Below are positions 1 through 11,928 of a DNA stretch of 64,000 nucleotides, piece by piece. Location of the stretch: the NCBI RefSeq assembly GCF_905171765.1, contig NC_053389.1:404040645-404104644 (forward strand). The letters are read 5' to 3'. The translations under genes and the position numbers were made by a program. Position 1 is the first letter of the stretch, and each line of letters starts with the position of its first letter. The notes under the pieces were generated by a model, which was given only the letters and a program-made list of their open reading frames with translations, was not told the DNA's origin and ran no database searches. This DNA is from Bufo bufo. Its lineage: Eukaryota; Chordata; Amphibia; Anura; Bufonidae.

Positions 1-2932
1 GTTGAATGGGGCCGAACCATCAGTCTGTACGTGGAGGGGTGTGCACAGGTACTGTTCTACCATGTTATTGAAATGTTGCCTCCTGCTAACACGTTCTTTG
101 TCTTTGTACCGTGGATCCAGCAGGGTGGCAACCCAGTAGTCCGCACACGTTAAAATGTGGGCAACTCTGCTGTCGTTGCGCAGGCACTGCAGCATGTAGT
201 CGTTTATGTGTGCCAGGCTGCCCAGAGGTAAGGACAAGCTGTCCTCTGTGGGAGGCGTATCATCATCGTCCTGCGTTTCCCCCCAGCCACGCACCAGTGA
301 TGGGCCCGAGCTGCGTTGGGTGCCAGCCCGCTGTGAACCTGCTTCATCCTCATCCTCCTCCACCTCCTCCTCATCCTCGTCCTCCAGTAGTGGGCCCTGT
401 CTGGCCACATTCTTACCTGGCCTCTGCTGTTGCAAAAAATCTCCCTCTGAGTCACTTCGAAGAGACTGGCCTGAAAGTGCTAAAAATGACCCCTCTTCCT
501 CCTCCTCCTCCTGGGCCACCTCCTCTTCCATCATCGCCCTAAGTGTTTTCTCAAGGAGACATAGAAGTGGTATTGTAACGCTGATAATGGCGTCATCGCC
601 ACTGGCCATGTTGGTGGAGTACTCGAAACAGCGCAACAGGGCACACAGGTCTCGCATGGAGGCCCAGTCATTGGTGGTGAAGTGGTGCTGTTCCGCAGTG
701 CGACTGACCCGTGCGTGCTGCAGCTGAAACTTCACTATGGCCTGCTGCTGCTCGCACAGTCTGTCCAGCATGTGCAAGGTGGAGTTCCACCTGGTGGGCA
801 CGTCGCATATGAGGCGGTGAGCGGGAAGGCCGAAGTTACGCTGTAGCGCAGACAGGCGAGCAGCAGCAGGATGTGAACGCCGGAAGCGCGAACAGACGGC
901 CCGCACTTTATGCAGCAGCTCTGACATGTCGGGGTAGTTGTGAATGAACTTCTGCACCACCAAATTCAGCACATGCGCCAGGCAAGGGATGTGCGTCAAA
1001 CCGGCTAGTTCCAGAGCTGCAACGAGATTTCGCCCATTATCGCACACCACCAGGCCGGGCTTGAGGCTCACCGGCAGCAACCACTCGTCGGTCTGTTGTT
1101 CTATACCCCGCCACAACTCCTGTGCGGCGTGGGGCCTGTCCCCCAAACATATGAGTTTCAGAATGGCCTGCTGACGTTTACCCCGGGCTGTGCTGAAGTT
1201 GGTGGTGAAGGTGTGTGGCTGACTGGATGAGCAGGTGGAAGAAGAGGAGGAGGAAGCTGAGGAGGAGGAGACAGGAGGCAAAGAATGTTGCCCTGCGATC
1301 CTTGGCGGCGGAAGGACGTGCGCCAAACAGCTATTTGCCTGGGGCCCAGCCGCCACTACATTTACCCAGTGTGCAGTTAGGGAGATATAGCGTCCCTGGC
1401 CGTGCTTACTGGTCCACGTATCTGTGGTTAGGTGGACCTTGCCACAGATGGCGTTGCGCAGTGCACACTTGATTTTATCGGATACTTGGTTGTGCAGGGA
1501 AGGCACGGCTCTCTTAGAGAAGTAGTGCCGGCTGGGAGCAACATACTGTTGGACAGCAAGCGACATGAGCTGTTTGAAGCTGTCTGTGTCCACCAGCCTA
1601 AATGACAGCATTTCTTAGGCCAGTAGTTTAGAAATGCTGGCATTCAGGGCCAGGGATCGAGGGTGGCTAGGTGGGAATTTACGCTTTCTCTCAAATGTTT
1701 GTGAGATGGAGAGCTGAACGCTGCCGTGTGACATGGTTGAGATGCTTGGTGATGCAGGTGGTGGTGTTGGTGGTACATCCCATGTTTGCTGGGCGGCAGG
1801 TGCCAACGTTCCTCCAGAGGCGGAGGAAGAGGCCGAGGCGGCGGCTGCAGCAGAAGAGGCCGAGGCGGCAGCAGCAGAAGAGGTAGCAGGGGAAGCCTGA
1901 GTGACTTCCTTGTTTTTAAGGTGTTTACTCCACTGCAGTTCATGCTTTACATGCAGGTGCCTGGTCATGCAGGTTGTGCTAAAGTTCAGAACGTTAATGC
2001 CTCGCTTCAGGCTCTGATGGCACAGCGTGCAAACCACTCAGGTCTTGTCGTCAGCACATTGTTTGAAGAAGTGCCATGCCAGGGAACTCCTTGAAGCTGC
2101 CTTTGGGGTGCTCGGTCCCAGATGGCGGCGGTCAGTAGCAGGCGGAGTCTCTTGGCGGCGGGTGTTCTGATTTTGCCCACTGCTCCCTCTTTGTCTTTTG
2201 CTACGCTGTTGGCTCGGTCTCACCACTGCCTCTTCCTCCGAACTGTGAAAGTCAGTGGCACGACCTTCATTCCATGTGGGGTCTAGGACCTCATCGTCCC
2301 CTGCATCGTCTTCCACCCAGTCTTGATCCCTGACCTCCTGTTCAGTCTGCACACTGCAGAAAGACGCAGCAGTTAGCACCTGTGTTTCGTCATCATCAGA
2401 GACGTGCTGAGGTGCTATTCCCATGTCCTCATCATCAGGAGACACAAAGTGGTTGTGCGTTAGTGCATTCTATCTCTTCCACCCCTGGGGAAGGGCTAGG
2501 TGGATGCCCTTGGGAAACCCTGCCAGCAGAGTCTTCAAACAGCATAAGAGACTCCTGCATAACTTGAGGCACAGACAGTTTCCCTGATATGCATGGGGGT
2601 GATGTGACAGACTGATGGGCTTGGTTTTTATGCGCCATCTGTGCGCTTTCTGCAGAAGACTGGGTGGGAGATAATGTGAACGTGCTGGATGCACTGTCGG
2701 CCACCCAATTGACTAATGCCTGTACCTGCTCAGGCCTTACCATCCTTAGAACGGCATTGGGCCCCACCAAATATCCCTGTAAATTCTGGCGGCTACTGGG
2801 ACCTGAGGTAGTTGGTACACTAGGACGTGTGGCTGTGGCAGAACGGCCACTTCCTCTCCCAGCACCAGAGGGTCCACTAACACCAACACGACCATGTCCG
2901 CGTCCGCGTCCCTTACTAGATGTTTTCCTCAT
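1..2932 (-). pseudogene. hAT (BED-finger) transposase, copy A, broken
   Basis: Minus-strand reading begins at the ATG at 2932 (MRKTSSKGRG, Gly/Arg-rich start as in copies B and C). It continues through frames ending near 2435 and 2038 and then into the BED zinc-finger region around 1950-2060 (CTLCHQSLKRG, then HLHVKHE). A small insertion near 2440 relative to copy B shifts the frame, and further frame changes follow. The conserved hAT core is readable down to position 1, with a roughly 260-bp deletion near position 104. The plus-strand open frames here, such as the poly-Ser one at 206-727, are the antisense of an acidic Glu/Asp tract. The family encodes a cut-and-paste transposase; this copy cannot make one. 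Confidence 0.85.
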
Positions 2933-3099
2933 TGTTACCGTTCACCACAAAAGCAAAATATTATTCGGGCCAAGTATTGAATTCAAAATCAGGCCTTTTT
3001 TTTACAGACACCTAACACTATCTGGCTATCTATTTAGGTACCGTATTACACTAATACAGGCACACCAGTAATGACAGATTTAGCTGAATACAAATTTGA

Positions 3100-3800
3100 G
3101 GCCTATTATTTAGGCGCTGGGTGACAGGTATACGTTTACAGCAGAAACCACAAATTTTGAGAATTGCAAATTTGGGAATTGTTTTTCAACCCAGAACAAA
3201 AACTGTGCTTTGACGGTCACTAAAAATAACTTGACCAGCTAATACAGTACAGATTTGGATGAATATAAATGTGAGGCCTATTTTTTAGGCGCTGGGTGAC
3301 AGGTATACGTTTAATCACAGAATTAGACTTGGATCTGCACTGTAGCGTGTGTGTGAAGTTCTTGAGAATGACCCTATCAGCACCTTGAATCTAATATACC
3401 CTTTTAGGGATAGATTTAAAGTAGGCCTGATACAGCAGAAACCACTAATTTTGAGAATTGCAAATTTGGGAATTGATTTTCAACCCAGAACAAAAACTGT
3501 GCTTTGACGGTCACTAAAAATAACTTGACCAGCTAAAGCAGTAATGACAGATTTGGATTAATATAAATGTGAGGCCTATTGCCCCTGATGTAATATATGG
3601 CCAAAAAATAACCACACTATTGATGGTTAAATGCACTTGGGTGACAAGGTCAACTTGCCCCTGATGTAGTATATGGCCAAAAAATAACCACACTATTGAT
3701 GGTTAAATGCACTTGATGAAAGCTTGACCATGATGTAGGATATAGCAAAAAATAACCACACTATTGATGGTTAAATGTACTTGGTGGCAGCTTGTGCTGG
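3100..3800 (-). repeat. Subterminal repeats of hAT copy A
   Basis: Two repeat types lie between the TIR region and the transposase ATG. One is a long unit carrying TTTTTAGGCGCTGGGTGACAG and a stretch with AACTTGACCAGCTAA (seen around 3100-3570). The other is a shorter unit of about 60-90 bp containing AACCACACTATTGATGGTTA, present three times between 3590 and 3785. The same blocks occur in copies B and C in different numbers. Repeats beside hAT termini often include transposase-binding sites; that role is inferred. Confidence 0.75.
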
Positions 3801-4044
3801 CGCACAAGCAAGCCACAAAATGGCCGCCGATCACCCCAGAAAAAAGTGACTCAAAAACGCTCTGGGCAGCCTAAAAACAGTGAGCAATTCAATATCAGCA
3901 GTTCAATGATCCACAGCTGCAGATCGATCACAGAATGAAGTGTTTTGGAGGAGTTAATCTGCCTAATCTCGCCCTAACATCGCAGCAGCAACCTCTCCCT
4001 ACACTTGTATCAGCAGAGTGACGTGCAGCGCTACGTGACCCAAG

Positions 4045-4052
4045 CTTATATA
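4045..4052 (-). promoter_or_regulatory. Candidate TATA box of hAT copy A
   Basis: The minus strand reads TATATAAG about 245 bp inside the element terminus, at the same place as in copies B and C. It lies more than 1.1 kb upstream of the transposase ATG, so a long or spliced 5' UTR is implied. Promoter function is inferred from position and conservation among the three copies. Confidence 0.45.
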
Positions 4053-4294
4053 GAGGCTGGGTCACATGCTGCACTGGCCAATCACAGCCATGCCAATAGT
4101 AGGCAATGCTGTGATGGCCTCTTGGGGCAAGTAGTATGATGCTTGTTGATTGGCAGCTTTGCAGCCTTTCAAAAAGCGCCAAGAAAGCACCGAACCCAGA
4201 CTTTTACGAAAATGTTCGGGTTCGGGTCCGTGTCACGGACACCCCAAAATTCGGTACGAACCCGAACTATACAGTTCGGGTTCGCTCATCCCTA

Positions 4295-5640
4295 ATCACA
4301 ATGCATTGCAAAGTTCTGATTTAACTGTAATATCAGATCACCAAGGAAAAACATTGCTGTTCGCTTCCAACTATGACAAGAACTTGGAAAAGCAATTAAA
4401 CATAACTTGTTACAGGGTTTATACACTATTTATGCAATTATCTTCCTTAATTTGTACATAGAGATATGAGCAACAGGAGGAAGAAAACAGCTCATAAAAG
4501 ATCTCATTCAATTTCTTTTTCTATTTGTTCTCAGCTGTCAAAATGCTTCTGAAAAAAAATTATTGCTTTGCATTCTGTCTTCTGATATTTTTAAAAGATT
4601 AATTATTTCTTGTGTGCGATCCATAATCCCATTTATTTTAGTCTTTGTCCTTTATATTCACTTATGGTTACATATTCTATCTGCAAATGGAGTTGAGTGT
4701 ACTAAGCGAGGAATAAAATGACACCATGCAAATTTTATTTACTTTCATTTTCGTATGACGAGCAAAATCCAAGCTTATGTCTTAAATTTTCTTTTATTTC
4801 ATTCAAGCAGAAAGTTGCAGTATTTCCTCTTTGTTTAAATGTGTTCTATCTTCGAGAATCCAGGGATAGCACATTAATAAGAATTTCTGTGCAAGTACTG
4901 TTACTAATTCAAAGAAACAAAACAATGTCAAATTCTCTGTGTCAAGATTTGTGCTGATATAGTGGTTTGCGTTGATATAGTAGTTTGCGTCAGTGTAGAT
5001 GTTTTTATTGATTTGCAGGTTTACCTTGATGTAGTGATAGTTGGTATCATGGTTTGTGTTTACGTTGTTGCTTATGTTGATGTAGTGACATGTGTTGTGT
5101 AATGGCTTGCACTGATGTAGTGGTTTGTGTCAAGTTGGCATACACATTAGTCTATAGGTGATCAAAATGGATAGCTTGTTGGGAGTAATTTTAACAATGA
5201 GCGATTGTTTAAGCAGTATTTTAAAGAAGGAAAAGGAAAAAATATTGAAATACAAAAAAATCTAGTATACAAAATATATCATATGGGGAACATTCTTCTG
5301 TTCAACTATTCAGATGGTGCATTCTACTTGTTCAATACCTCCAATTCCTTACTTTACTATTAAGAAAACTTTGGCTCCAAGCGAACTTTCATACAGCAAA
5401 TGTTCATTTACTATCCAAATAACTTGTGCAACTTTTTGAGCTAGCACAGATTTGCAGAGTTTAGCAATGCAAATATGTGCTGCTAATAGTATGTCTAATA
5501 TTGCATACCTAGTTTCCTGTGGAATAATTTCAGCTTCTAAATTTAGCAAGGCTAGGCCCAGCACCTGAGTGACTAAAAGGTCTATTACCCAAGCAATAAA
5601 AGAGCAGAATGATCAAACCTTTTAAACCAGGCATGCATCC
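4295..5640. other. No recognisable gene; AT-rich unclassified DNA
   Basis: Short open frames here show no family signature. Apart from the degenerate minisatellite at 4955-5145 I see no terminal repeats, RNA gene or coding domain. It may be the unique DNA into which hAT copy A inserted. Confidence 0.5.
4955..5145 (+). repeat. Degenerate short tandem repeat (GATGTAGTGGTTTGTGTT-like)
   Basis: About eight to nine imperfect copies of a roughly 18-25 bp unit built from GTTGATGTAGTG and GTTTGTGT follow each other, for example GATATAGTGGTTTGCGTT and GATGTAGTGGTTTGTGTC. Spacing varies, so this looks like an old minisatellite. Confidence 0.6.
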
Positions 5641-6316
5641 AGTTGATCATGCGGATAAAAACAATACCCTTATTATGACTCTCTGCGGCACCATTACTGA
5701 GAAAACTGTATTTCTGTTTATATGCTGCAAATGACTTAACTGGCGCACCAAAGGGATGGCCAGAGCTCTTGGAGCACAAGTTTTTGACATCCCCTTCAGT
5801 TTCAGTCCCTTCCCCCTTACACTGAATTGAGAGGGCTAGTCTGCGAGTGCTTGCTGCTCTCCTACAAATACATACACATATTGTCCTGCCTGTGCTGTTC
5901 TTTTGATCTCTGTGCTTGCTCAGAGTTTCTCCTGCTGCACTCCAGCAGGTGAAATACTCCTGCACTGGCACAAAATCACATCTCTTGGCACTTGCTCAGT
6001 TTGAAACTGCGCTGCTTGAAGTTCAGCAGCAGAAACACTGAGCAACTGGCGAGACCAGAAGATACAGTGTAGGCAGGAGAACATATGTCTTGATGGTCTC
6101 GGTCCTAGGAGAGCAGAAGAACTTGAAGACTACTCCTGTCAATCCAAGGGAAGGGGGGAGTGACTGAAGCTGAAGAGGGTATAGCAAACTGGTGTACGGA
6201 GGGCTCTGGCCAGCCCTTTGGTGCACCAGTTTGGTCATTTGCATATAAATAAAAATGCATTTTTTCAGTAACACAGCGTCATAATAAGAATATCGTTTTT
6301 ATAAGCGTGATCAACT
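5641..6316. mobile_element. Fold-back element with ~110-125 bp inverted arms
   Basis: The segment 5641-5770 matches the reverse complement of 6206-6316 over most of its length. Examples are AGTTGATCATGCG against CGTGATCAACT at the outer ends and GCACCAAAGGGATGGCCAGAG against CTCTGGCCAGCCCTTTGGTGC at the inner ends. The roughly 435-bp middle has no recognised coding domain; the minus-strand frame at 5585-5971 mostly crosses one arm. No clear target duplication was found. It could be a MITE or fold-back element, or two inverted copies of one repeat. Confidence 0.6.
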
Positions 6317-6319
6317 TAA

Positions 6320-7293
6320 AGGGGTTGTCTGGGTTCAAAGCTGAACTCAGACATATCCCCTTCTTCACCCTGACAGCCCTTCTGCTCCCATGCTTTCCCT
6401 TGCCCTGCACTAAATAGTGCAGGGCAAGGGCCTTTAAGAAGATCCGGTGACGTAACTGGTCTCTGCTAGGTGGAGACTTCCACCTAGCAGTGTTCCCAGT
6501 GATGTCTCCGGCACTAATGGGTGGGCTTTAGCGCTGCCCTAGCCTGCAACAACCGTCTTTCCTTCTTCTATGTTTTGTGTCATACGATATTTTGCCTAAT
6601 AATTGTAGTAGTTTTTAAATGAGTAGAGATTTTGAACATGTACGAACAGTGCCTCAGAGAGGGAAACGGTAACTGATAAGTAGAGAAGGAAACATTTTTG
6701 GTTAACAGGATTAATCAGAAAGAATTGACTTATGGAAAGGCAAGAGCTGTCCTTTTCAACTTTGTCTCTGCTGTAATCTCTCTTCATGAGAACTTGGACT
6801 GGCAAATTGCTATCTTTGAGATACCTGATGGGCTTTCATGCAGTAGTCCTGTGGCAGATGGGACCACCAAATAGGCTCTGCACTCTGATAGGGGGTTTGG
6901 CACCTTAAAAGCACAGTAGTTGAACGTCTTTGCCAGGAAATACAAGACAAAAATAATAAACAAACACAGCGCCTTTCAAGCACTGGAGCTCACGGTAGCA
7001 CCACAGCCTACTTGCAGCTTGGCCTTGGCAATGTAATGTCATGTCACATGGCCTAGAGACAGCCTAACCCAATTGAAGTGAATGGAGATGAGCTTCAATA
7101 CCAAACACAGCCATTACACAATGTATGGCACTGTACTTGGTGAGCTGAAAGATGGCAGCAGCGCTACTGCCAGCACAGGTGCCTTCTCAAACAGCTGAAT
7201 GGTGGGTGTCCTGGATGTTGGAACCCCACCAATCAGATACTGATGACCTATCCAGAGAATAGATCATCAGTATAAAAGTCTTGGAAGACCCCT
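6320..7293. mobile_element. TTAA-flanked element, T2/Kolobok-MITE-like
   Basis: It is flanked by TTAA at 6316-6319 and 7294-7297. Its ends are AGGGGTTGTCTGG and, on the reverse strand at the right, AGGGGTCTTCC. This fits the Xenopus T2 MITE pattern of TTAA followed by AGGRR. The inner right part (CCCCACCAATCAGATACTGATGACC) resembles a very common frog interspersed repeat as I remember it. Two hairpins lie inside, at 6401-6436 and 6466-6489. No transposase is encoded. The middle, about 6545-6840, may be a further unrecognised insertion. Confidence 0.55.
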
Positions 7294-7755
7294 TTAACAG
7301 TAACTTAACCCCTTAAGGACTCAGGCCTATTCACCTTAAGGACTTGACCATTTTTTGCAAATCTGACCAGTGTCACTTTAAGTGCTGATAACTTTAAAAT
7401 GCTTTGACTTATCCAGGCCATTCTGAGAAAGTTTTTTCATCACATATTGTACTTCATGACACTGGTAAAATGAAGTAAAAAAAATAATATTTATTTTTAA
7501 AAAAATACCAAATTTACCAAAAACTTCAATTTCTCTACTTCTATAATACATAGTAATACCTCCAAAAATAGTTATTACTTTACATTCCCCATATGTCTAC
7601 TTCATGTTTGGATCATTTTGGGAATGATATTTTATTTTTTGGGGATGTTACAAGGCTTAGAAGTTTAGAAGCAAATCTTGAAATCTTTCTGAAATTTTCA
7701 AAAACCCAATTTTTAGGGGCCAGTTAAGGTCTGAAGTCACTTTGCGAGGCTTACA

Positions 7756-8487
7756 TATAGAGATGTCGCAAACATAAAATTTTCCGTTCGTGAACGGCGA
7801 ACGCAAATTTCCGCAAATATTCGTGAATGGGTGAACCGGGCGAACCACCATAGATTTCAATAAGCAGGCGAATTTTAAAACCCACAGGGACTCTTTCTGG
7901 CCACAATAGTGATGGAAAAATTGTTTCAAGGGGACTAACACCTGGACTGTGGCATGCCGGAGGGGGATCCATGGCAAAACTCCCATGGAAAATTACGTTG
8001 CTGACGCAGAGTCGGGTTTTAATACATAAAGGGCATAAATCACCTAACATTCCTAAATTGTTTGGAATAACGTGCTTTAAAACATCCAGTGTGTGTATAC
8101 GATCAGTATGATGTTGAATCGATCAGGTAGTGCAAGGGTTACGACCGCTTCACAGTGACAGACCAAACTCTGACAGACTAAACTCCCCGTTTAACGCACC
8201 GCAAACAACCGCAAACAGTCCATTTTCACAACCGCAAACTCCCCATTTGCACAAGGTTGGATACCAAGCTAGCCATGTCCCGTTCCTTGTCCTCACTGAC
8301 GTCATTGAAGGTATCTTCCTCCACCCAGCCACGTACAACACCAAGGGTCCCCGAAAGGTGACAACAAGCCCCCTGGGACACCTGCTGTGGTTGGTCTTCC
8401 ACCTCCTCAAAGCCACCTTCCTCCTCTGACTCCTCTTCTTCAGACTCCTCTCTCTGCGTTGCTGCAGGTCCAGCAATCGACGACGAC
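7756..8487 (-). mobile_element. Truncated hAT fragment inside the TTAA element
   Basis: The left edge reads TAGAGATGTCGCAAAC and is followed by GTTCGTGAACGGCGAACG, typical of a hAT terminal region. The right part (8226-8487) reads on the minus strand as an acidic, Glu/Ser-rich stretch of the kind found in the variable N-terminal region of hAT transposases. It ends abruptly, with no matching second terminus, before sequence of the surrounding element resumes. Confidence 0.5.
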
Positions 8488-8879
8488 AATTTCAAAATTT
8501 CACTTTTTTGGCAGATTTTTCATTTTAATAATTTTTTTCCAGTTACAAAGCAAGGTTTAACAGCCAAACCAAACGCAACATTTATGGCCCTGATTCAGTA
8601 GTTTACAGAAACACCCCATATGTGGTTGTAAATCGCTGTACGGGCACACAGCAGGGCGCAGAAGGAAAGGAATGCCATACGGTTTTTGGAAGGCAAGTTT
8701 TGCTGGACTGTTTTTTTTGACACCATGTCCCATTTGAAGCCCCCCTGATGCACCCCTACAGTACAAACTCCAAAAAAGTGACCCCATTTTAGAAACTACG
8801 GGATAGGGTGGCAATATTGTTGGTACTAGTTTAGGGTACATATGATTTTTGGTTGCTCTATATTACACTTTTTGTGAGG

Positions 8880-10160
8880 CAAGGTAACAAGAAATATCTG
8901 TTTTGGCACAGTTTTTATTTTTTGTTATTTACAACATTCATCTGACAGGTTAGATCATTTGATATTTTTATAGACCAGGTTGTCACGGACGCTGTGATAC
9001 CTAATATGCATACTTATTTTTTATTTACTTAAGTTTTACACAATGATTTCATTTTTGAAGCAAAAAAAACATGTTTTAGTGTTTCCATAGTCTGAGAGCC
9101 ATAATTTTTTCAGTTTTTAAGCGATTACCTTGGGTAGGGTATGATTTTTGCGGGAGGAGATGACGTTTTTTTTGGCATTATTTTGGGGTGCGTGTGACTT
9201 TTTGATCGCTTGCTACTTTTGTGATGTAAGGTGACAATAAAGGGCTTTTTTTACACCGTTTTTATTTTTATTTTTTTACGGTATTCACCTGAGGGGTTAG
9301 GTCATGTGATATTTTTATAGAGCAAGTTATTACGCTTCAATACCTAATATGTATACTTTCTTTTTATTTATGTAAGTTTTACACAATGATTTCACCTTGG
9401 GTAGGGTATGATTTTTGCGGGATGAGATGACTGTTTTATTGGCACTATTTTGTGGTGCGTGTGACTTTTTGATCGCTTGCTATTACACTTTTTGGGTTAT
9501 AAGGTGACAAAAAATTGTTTATTTAGCACAGTTTTTATTTTTTATTTTTTACGGTGTTCATCTGAGAGGTTAGGTCATGTGATATTTTTATATAGCCGGT
9601 CGATATGGACGCGTCGATACCTAATATGTATTCTTTTTTTTTTTTTTTTTATGTAAGTTTTACACAATAATATCATTTTTGAAACATAAAAAAAATCATG
9701 TTTTAGTGTCTCCATATTCTGAGAGCCATAGTTTTTTCAGTTTTTAGGCGATTATCTTAGGTAGGGTCTCATTTTTTGAGGGATGAGATGACGGTTTGAT
9801 TGGCACTATTTTAGGGTGCGTATGACTTTTTGATCGCTTGCTATTACACTTTTTGTGATGTAAGGTGACAAAAAATTGTACGGACACGGCGATAACTAAT
9901 ATGTATACTTTTTTTAAATGTAAGTTTTATACAATAAGAGCTTTTTTAAAACAAAAAAAATTATGTTTTAGTGTCCCATATTCTGAGCCATAGTTTTTTT
10001 TTTTTTTTTGGGCGATTGTCTCAGGTTGGGACTCATTTTTTGCGGGATAAGGTGACGGTTAGATTGGTACTATATTGGTGGGCAAACGCCTTTTTGATCG
10101 CTTGCTGTTGTACTTTTTGTGGTATAAGGTGACAAAAAAATGGTTTATTTCGCACATATA
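8880..10160 (+). repeat. Tandem repeats of ~265-360 bp
   Basis: Landmark TGACTTTTTGATCGCTTGCT (or near variants) recurs near 9194, 9462, 9823 and 10089. GATACCTAATATGTATACTT and AAGGTGACAAAAAAT recur in the same order between them. At least four diverged units are present, differing by internal deletions. They belong to the TTAA element at 7309-10838. Confidence 0.7.
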
Positions 10161-10419
10161 CGGTCGATACGGACACGGCGATACCTAATATGTATACTTT
10201 TTTTTCCCCCTATTCTTTACCAATTGTTTTTAAATTTATTTGGGGAAAATTACATTTTTGTTTATTTTTACTTGAAACTTTTAATTTTTTGGGGGGGAAA
10301 CTTTTTATTTTTTTTACTTTTTTTTCACTTTATTTTTTGTCCCACTTTGGGACTTGAACTTTTGGGGGTCTAATCCCCTTTACAATGCATTCAAATACTT
10401 CTGTATTGGAATTCATTGG

Positions 10420-10787
10420 CTGTATGAGTAATACTGTGTGTATTACTCATACAGCTTCCGGCCTGTGAGATCCAGGGGGCTGGATCTCACAGGCACGTCA
10501 CAGGAAGGCAGCGGCGATGCCTCAGGAAGGCATTGCGCTGCCTTCCATGCCATCGGGTCCTCCCTACAGCCGCATGGGGACCCGATGGCACCGCCGATCG
10601 CCGCCGCAAACCTCAGGTAAAGTCTGAATTGACCTGCGGTTTGCAGCGATCGACGATACGGGGGGTCATATGACCCCCCCGGCGTTGTGACAGGATGCCC
10701 ACTGAATTATTTCAGCGGACATCCTGTTCCTATTAACCCCCGCCGCGCCACAATCTAGTTTTAAAGTTATGACGTACCGGTACGTCA
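10420..10787. repeat. Ladder of perfect palindromes near the right terminus
   Basis: Successive inverted repeats are: arms 10420-10433 and 10441-10454 (14 bp, perfect); 10461-10474 and 10481-10494 (14 bp, perfect); a long imperfect hairpin 10503-10546; 10550-10560 and 10578-10588 (11 bp, perfect); a perfect 20-bp palindrome at 10660-10679; and TGACGTACCGGTACGTCA at 10770-10787. They sit immediately inside the terminus at 10838. Such clustering is not expected by chance in this base composition. Confidence 0.8.
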
Positions 10788-10842
10788 TGGGTTCTTAAGG
10801 ACTCTGGAAACATGCCGTACCGTACAGTCCTTAAGGGGTTAA

Positions 10843-11326
10843 AGGCTAAGTACACCTTTTGGGGGCAATTTTTTTATTATTGGATTGTATTAATCATGAG
10901 GTAAAAATCATTTTTTCAATTGGTCTTCATTAAAAATATGGAGTCCTTTTATCTGTACAGAGCTGAGATTCTCTAATAGAGGGATCTTAATTTTCTGTCT
11001 TGTCCATCAGTTGGAGAGCTAACAGGCTCCTTATCTCTGACCTCTGACATTATAAACACATTAAATCTAAATCTCTATCTTACTCATAGGAATCTGGCAT
11101 AAATAAGTGTGTATGACCTCTTAGTAAATTACAGATAAGGGTTATTAGATGACCTGCACAAAGTGGAAAGTAGGATACACACAGCTTGAAAAAAAGTAGT
11201 TAACCCTTTGTGCCAGAACGTTTCAATATTTTTTATAAAGACCAATTGAAAAAAAATATATAATTTTGCCTAAAATTTGTAAAATGCAATCTTAAAAAAT
11301 TTGCCCCCAAAAGGTGTATATAGCCT
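10843..11326. mobile_element. TTAA-flanked MITE (484 bp)
   Basis: The left end AGGCTAAGTACACCTTTTGG and the right end (reverse complement AGGCTATATACACCTTTTGG) form a long terminal inverted repeat. It continues inward through GGGGGCAAA and an inner ATTTTTTCAATTGGTCTT pair. TTAA flanks it at 10839-10842 and 11327-11330. The left TTAA is shared with the neighbouring element that ends at 10838. There is no coding capacity. It is best placed with T2/Kolobok-type MITEs by its TTAAAGG ends. Confidence 0.8.
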
Positions 11327-11330
11327 TTAA

Positions 11331-11928
11331 GGGAAGCACCCTACACTTTGCCCAAATGTTTTTGTAACTAGAGACCCCATGTTAAGCTAGAGTGTACCAC
11401 ACTGAGCAGATATTTCAGGCTCTTCTTAGCTCTGTAGGGCACGTTGGAGCATAGTTGGTTCTCTCAGTATTAAAAGTCTTTGCACTATATCTATTAATTA
11501 TTTGATAATCCTTTCTGAAGCTGGAATAGTACATTTTGTGCTATAAATGTTTTAGCAAGGAAATGTACTACAATAAAAGTGCTTTTTGTGCTGTTATTAG
11601 GAAAAGGTTACTCTTATTCTATGATAATAGAAGTTTGTTCCCTTTCAAAATAGTTTTAACATTTTATTATGTTCCATTCATATTCTTGAAAAACGTATGC
11701 AGTCGGGCAAAATAAGATGATGAAGCATAATTATGTTTGCATTATGTTGTGAATGTAATTGTCAATTTTAGAAAATATACCATTTGTGTGATTCTACAAA
11801 ATGGCAGCAGTGACATTACTCATTGTTTTGTTATCCAATTTCACTAGGCATTTCCTCAGAAAATCTGAAATAGAAAAAAATCATATCCACACATAGAAAG
11901 TGCTCTGATTCTGTATTTAGCTAACTTT
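11331..11928. other. Unclassified DNA between two TTAA elements
   Basis: AT-rich sequence with no open frame of note, no terminal repeats and no RNA gene recognised. It probably represents the locus before insertion of the flanking elements. Confidence 0.5.

Larger units (their letters stand above)
1..4294 (-). mobile_element. hAT DNA transposon copy A (3' end outside window)
   Basis: The element reads on the minus strand and its 5' terminus is at 4294, where the minus strand begins TAGGGATGAGCGAACCCGAA. This is the same terminus as copies B (33506) and C (58791). From 4294 downward come a terminal region rich in TTCGGG motifs, a TATA box, blocks of subterminal repeats and then the transposase gene. 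The window starts inside the 3' coding part, so the other end and the 8-bp target duplication cannot be checked; the outer flank at the visible end is ATCACAAT. Compared with copy B about 260 bp are missing near position 104 (the part equivalent to 28722-28981). Confidence 0.9.
7309..10838. mobile_element. Non-autonomous TTAA-flanked transposon (piggyBac- or Kolobok-like)
   Basis: The ends are CCCCTTAAGGACTC at the left and, reverse-complemented, CCCCTTAAGGACTG at the right. TTAA directly flanks both sides (7305-7308 and 10839-10842). The interior holds an inserted hAT fragment (7756-8487), tandem repeats of about 265-360 bp (8880-10160) and a ladder of perfect palindromes near the right end (10420-10787). 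No transposase gene was found. TTAA targets are used by both piggyBac and Kolobok. The layout (AT-rich repeats on one side, hairpin ladder near a terminus) resembles the piggyBac element at 11933-18747, so it may be mobilised by a piggyBac-type enzyme; that is inference. Confidence 0.75.

Noticed and set aside
206..727. Poly-Ser/Pro-rich proteins on the plus strand (also 29090-29593)
   Set aside because: These are the antisense of the acidic Glu/Asp tract of the hAT transposase; both copies behave alike.
4295..5640. tRNA-derived SINE
   Set aside because: I looked for internal promoter boxes A and B and a tail but found no convincing pair.
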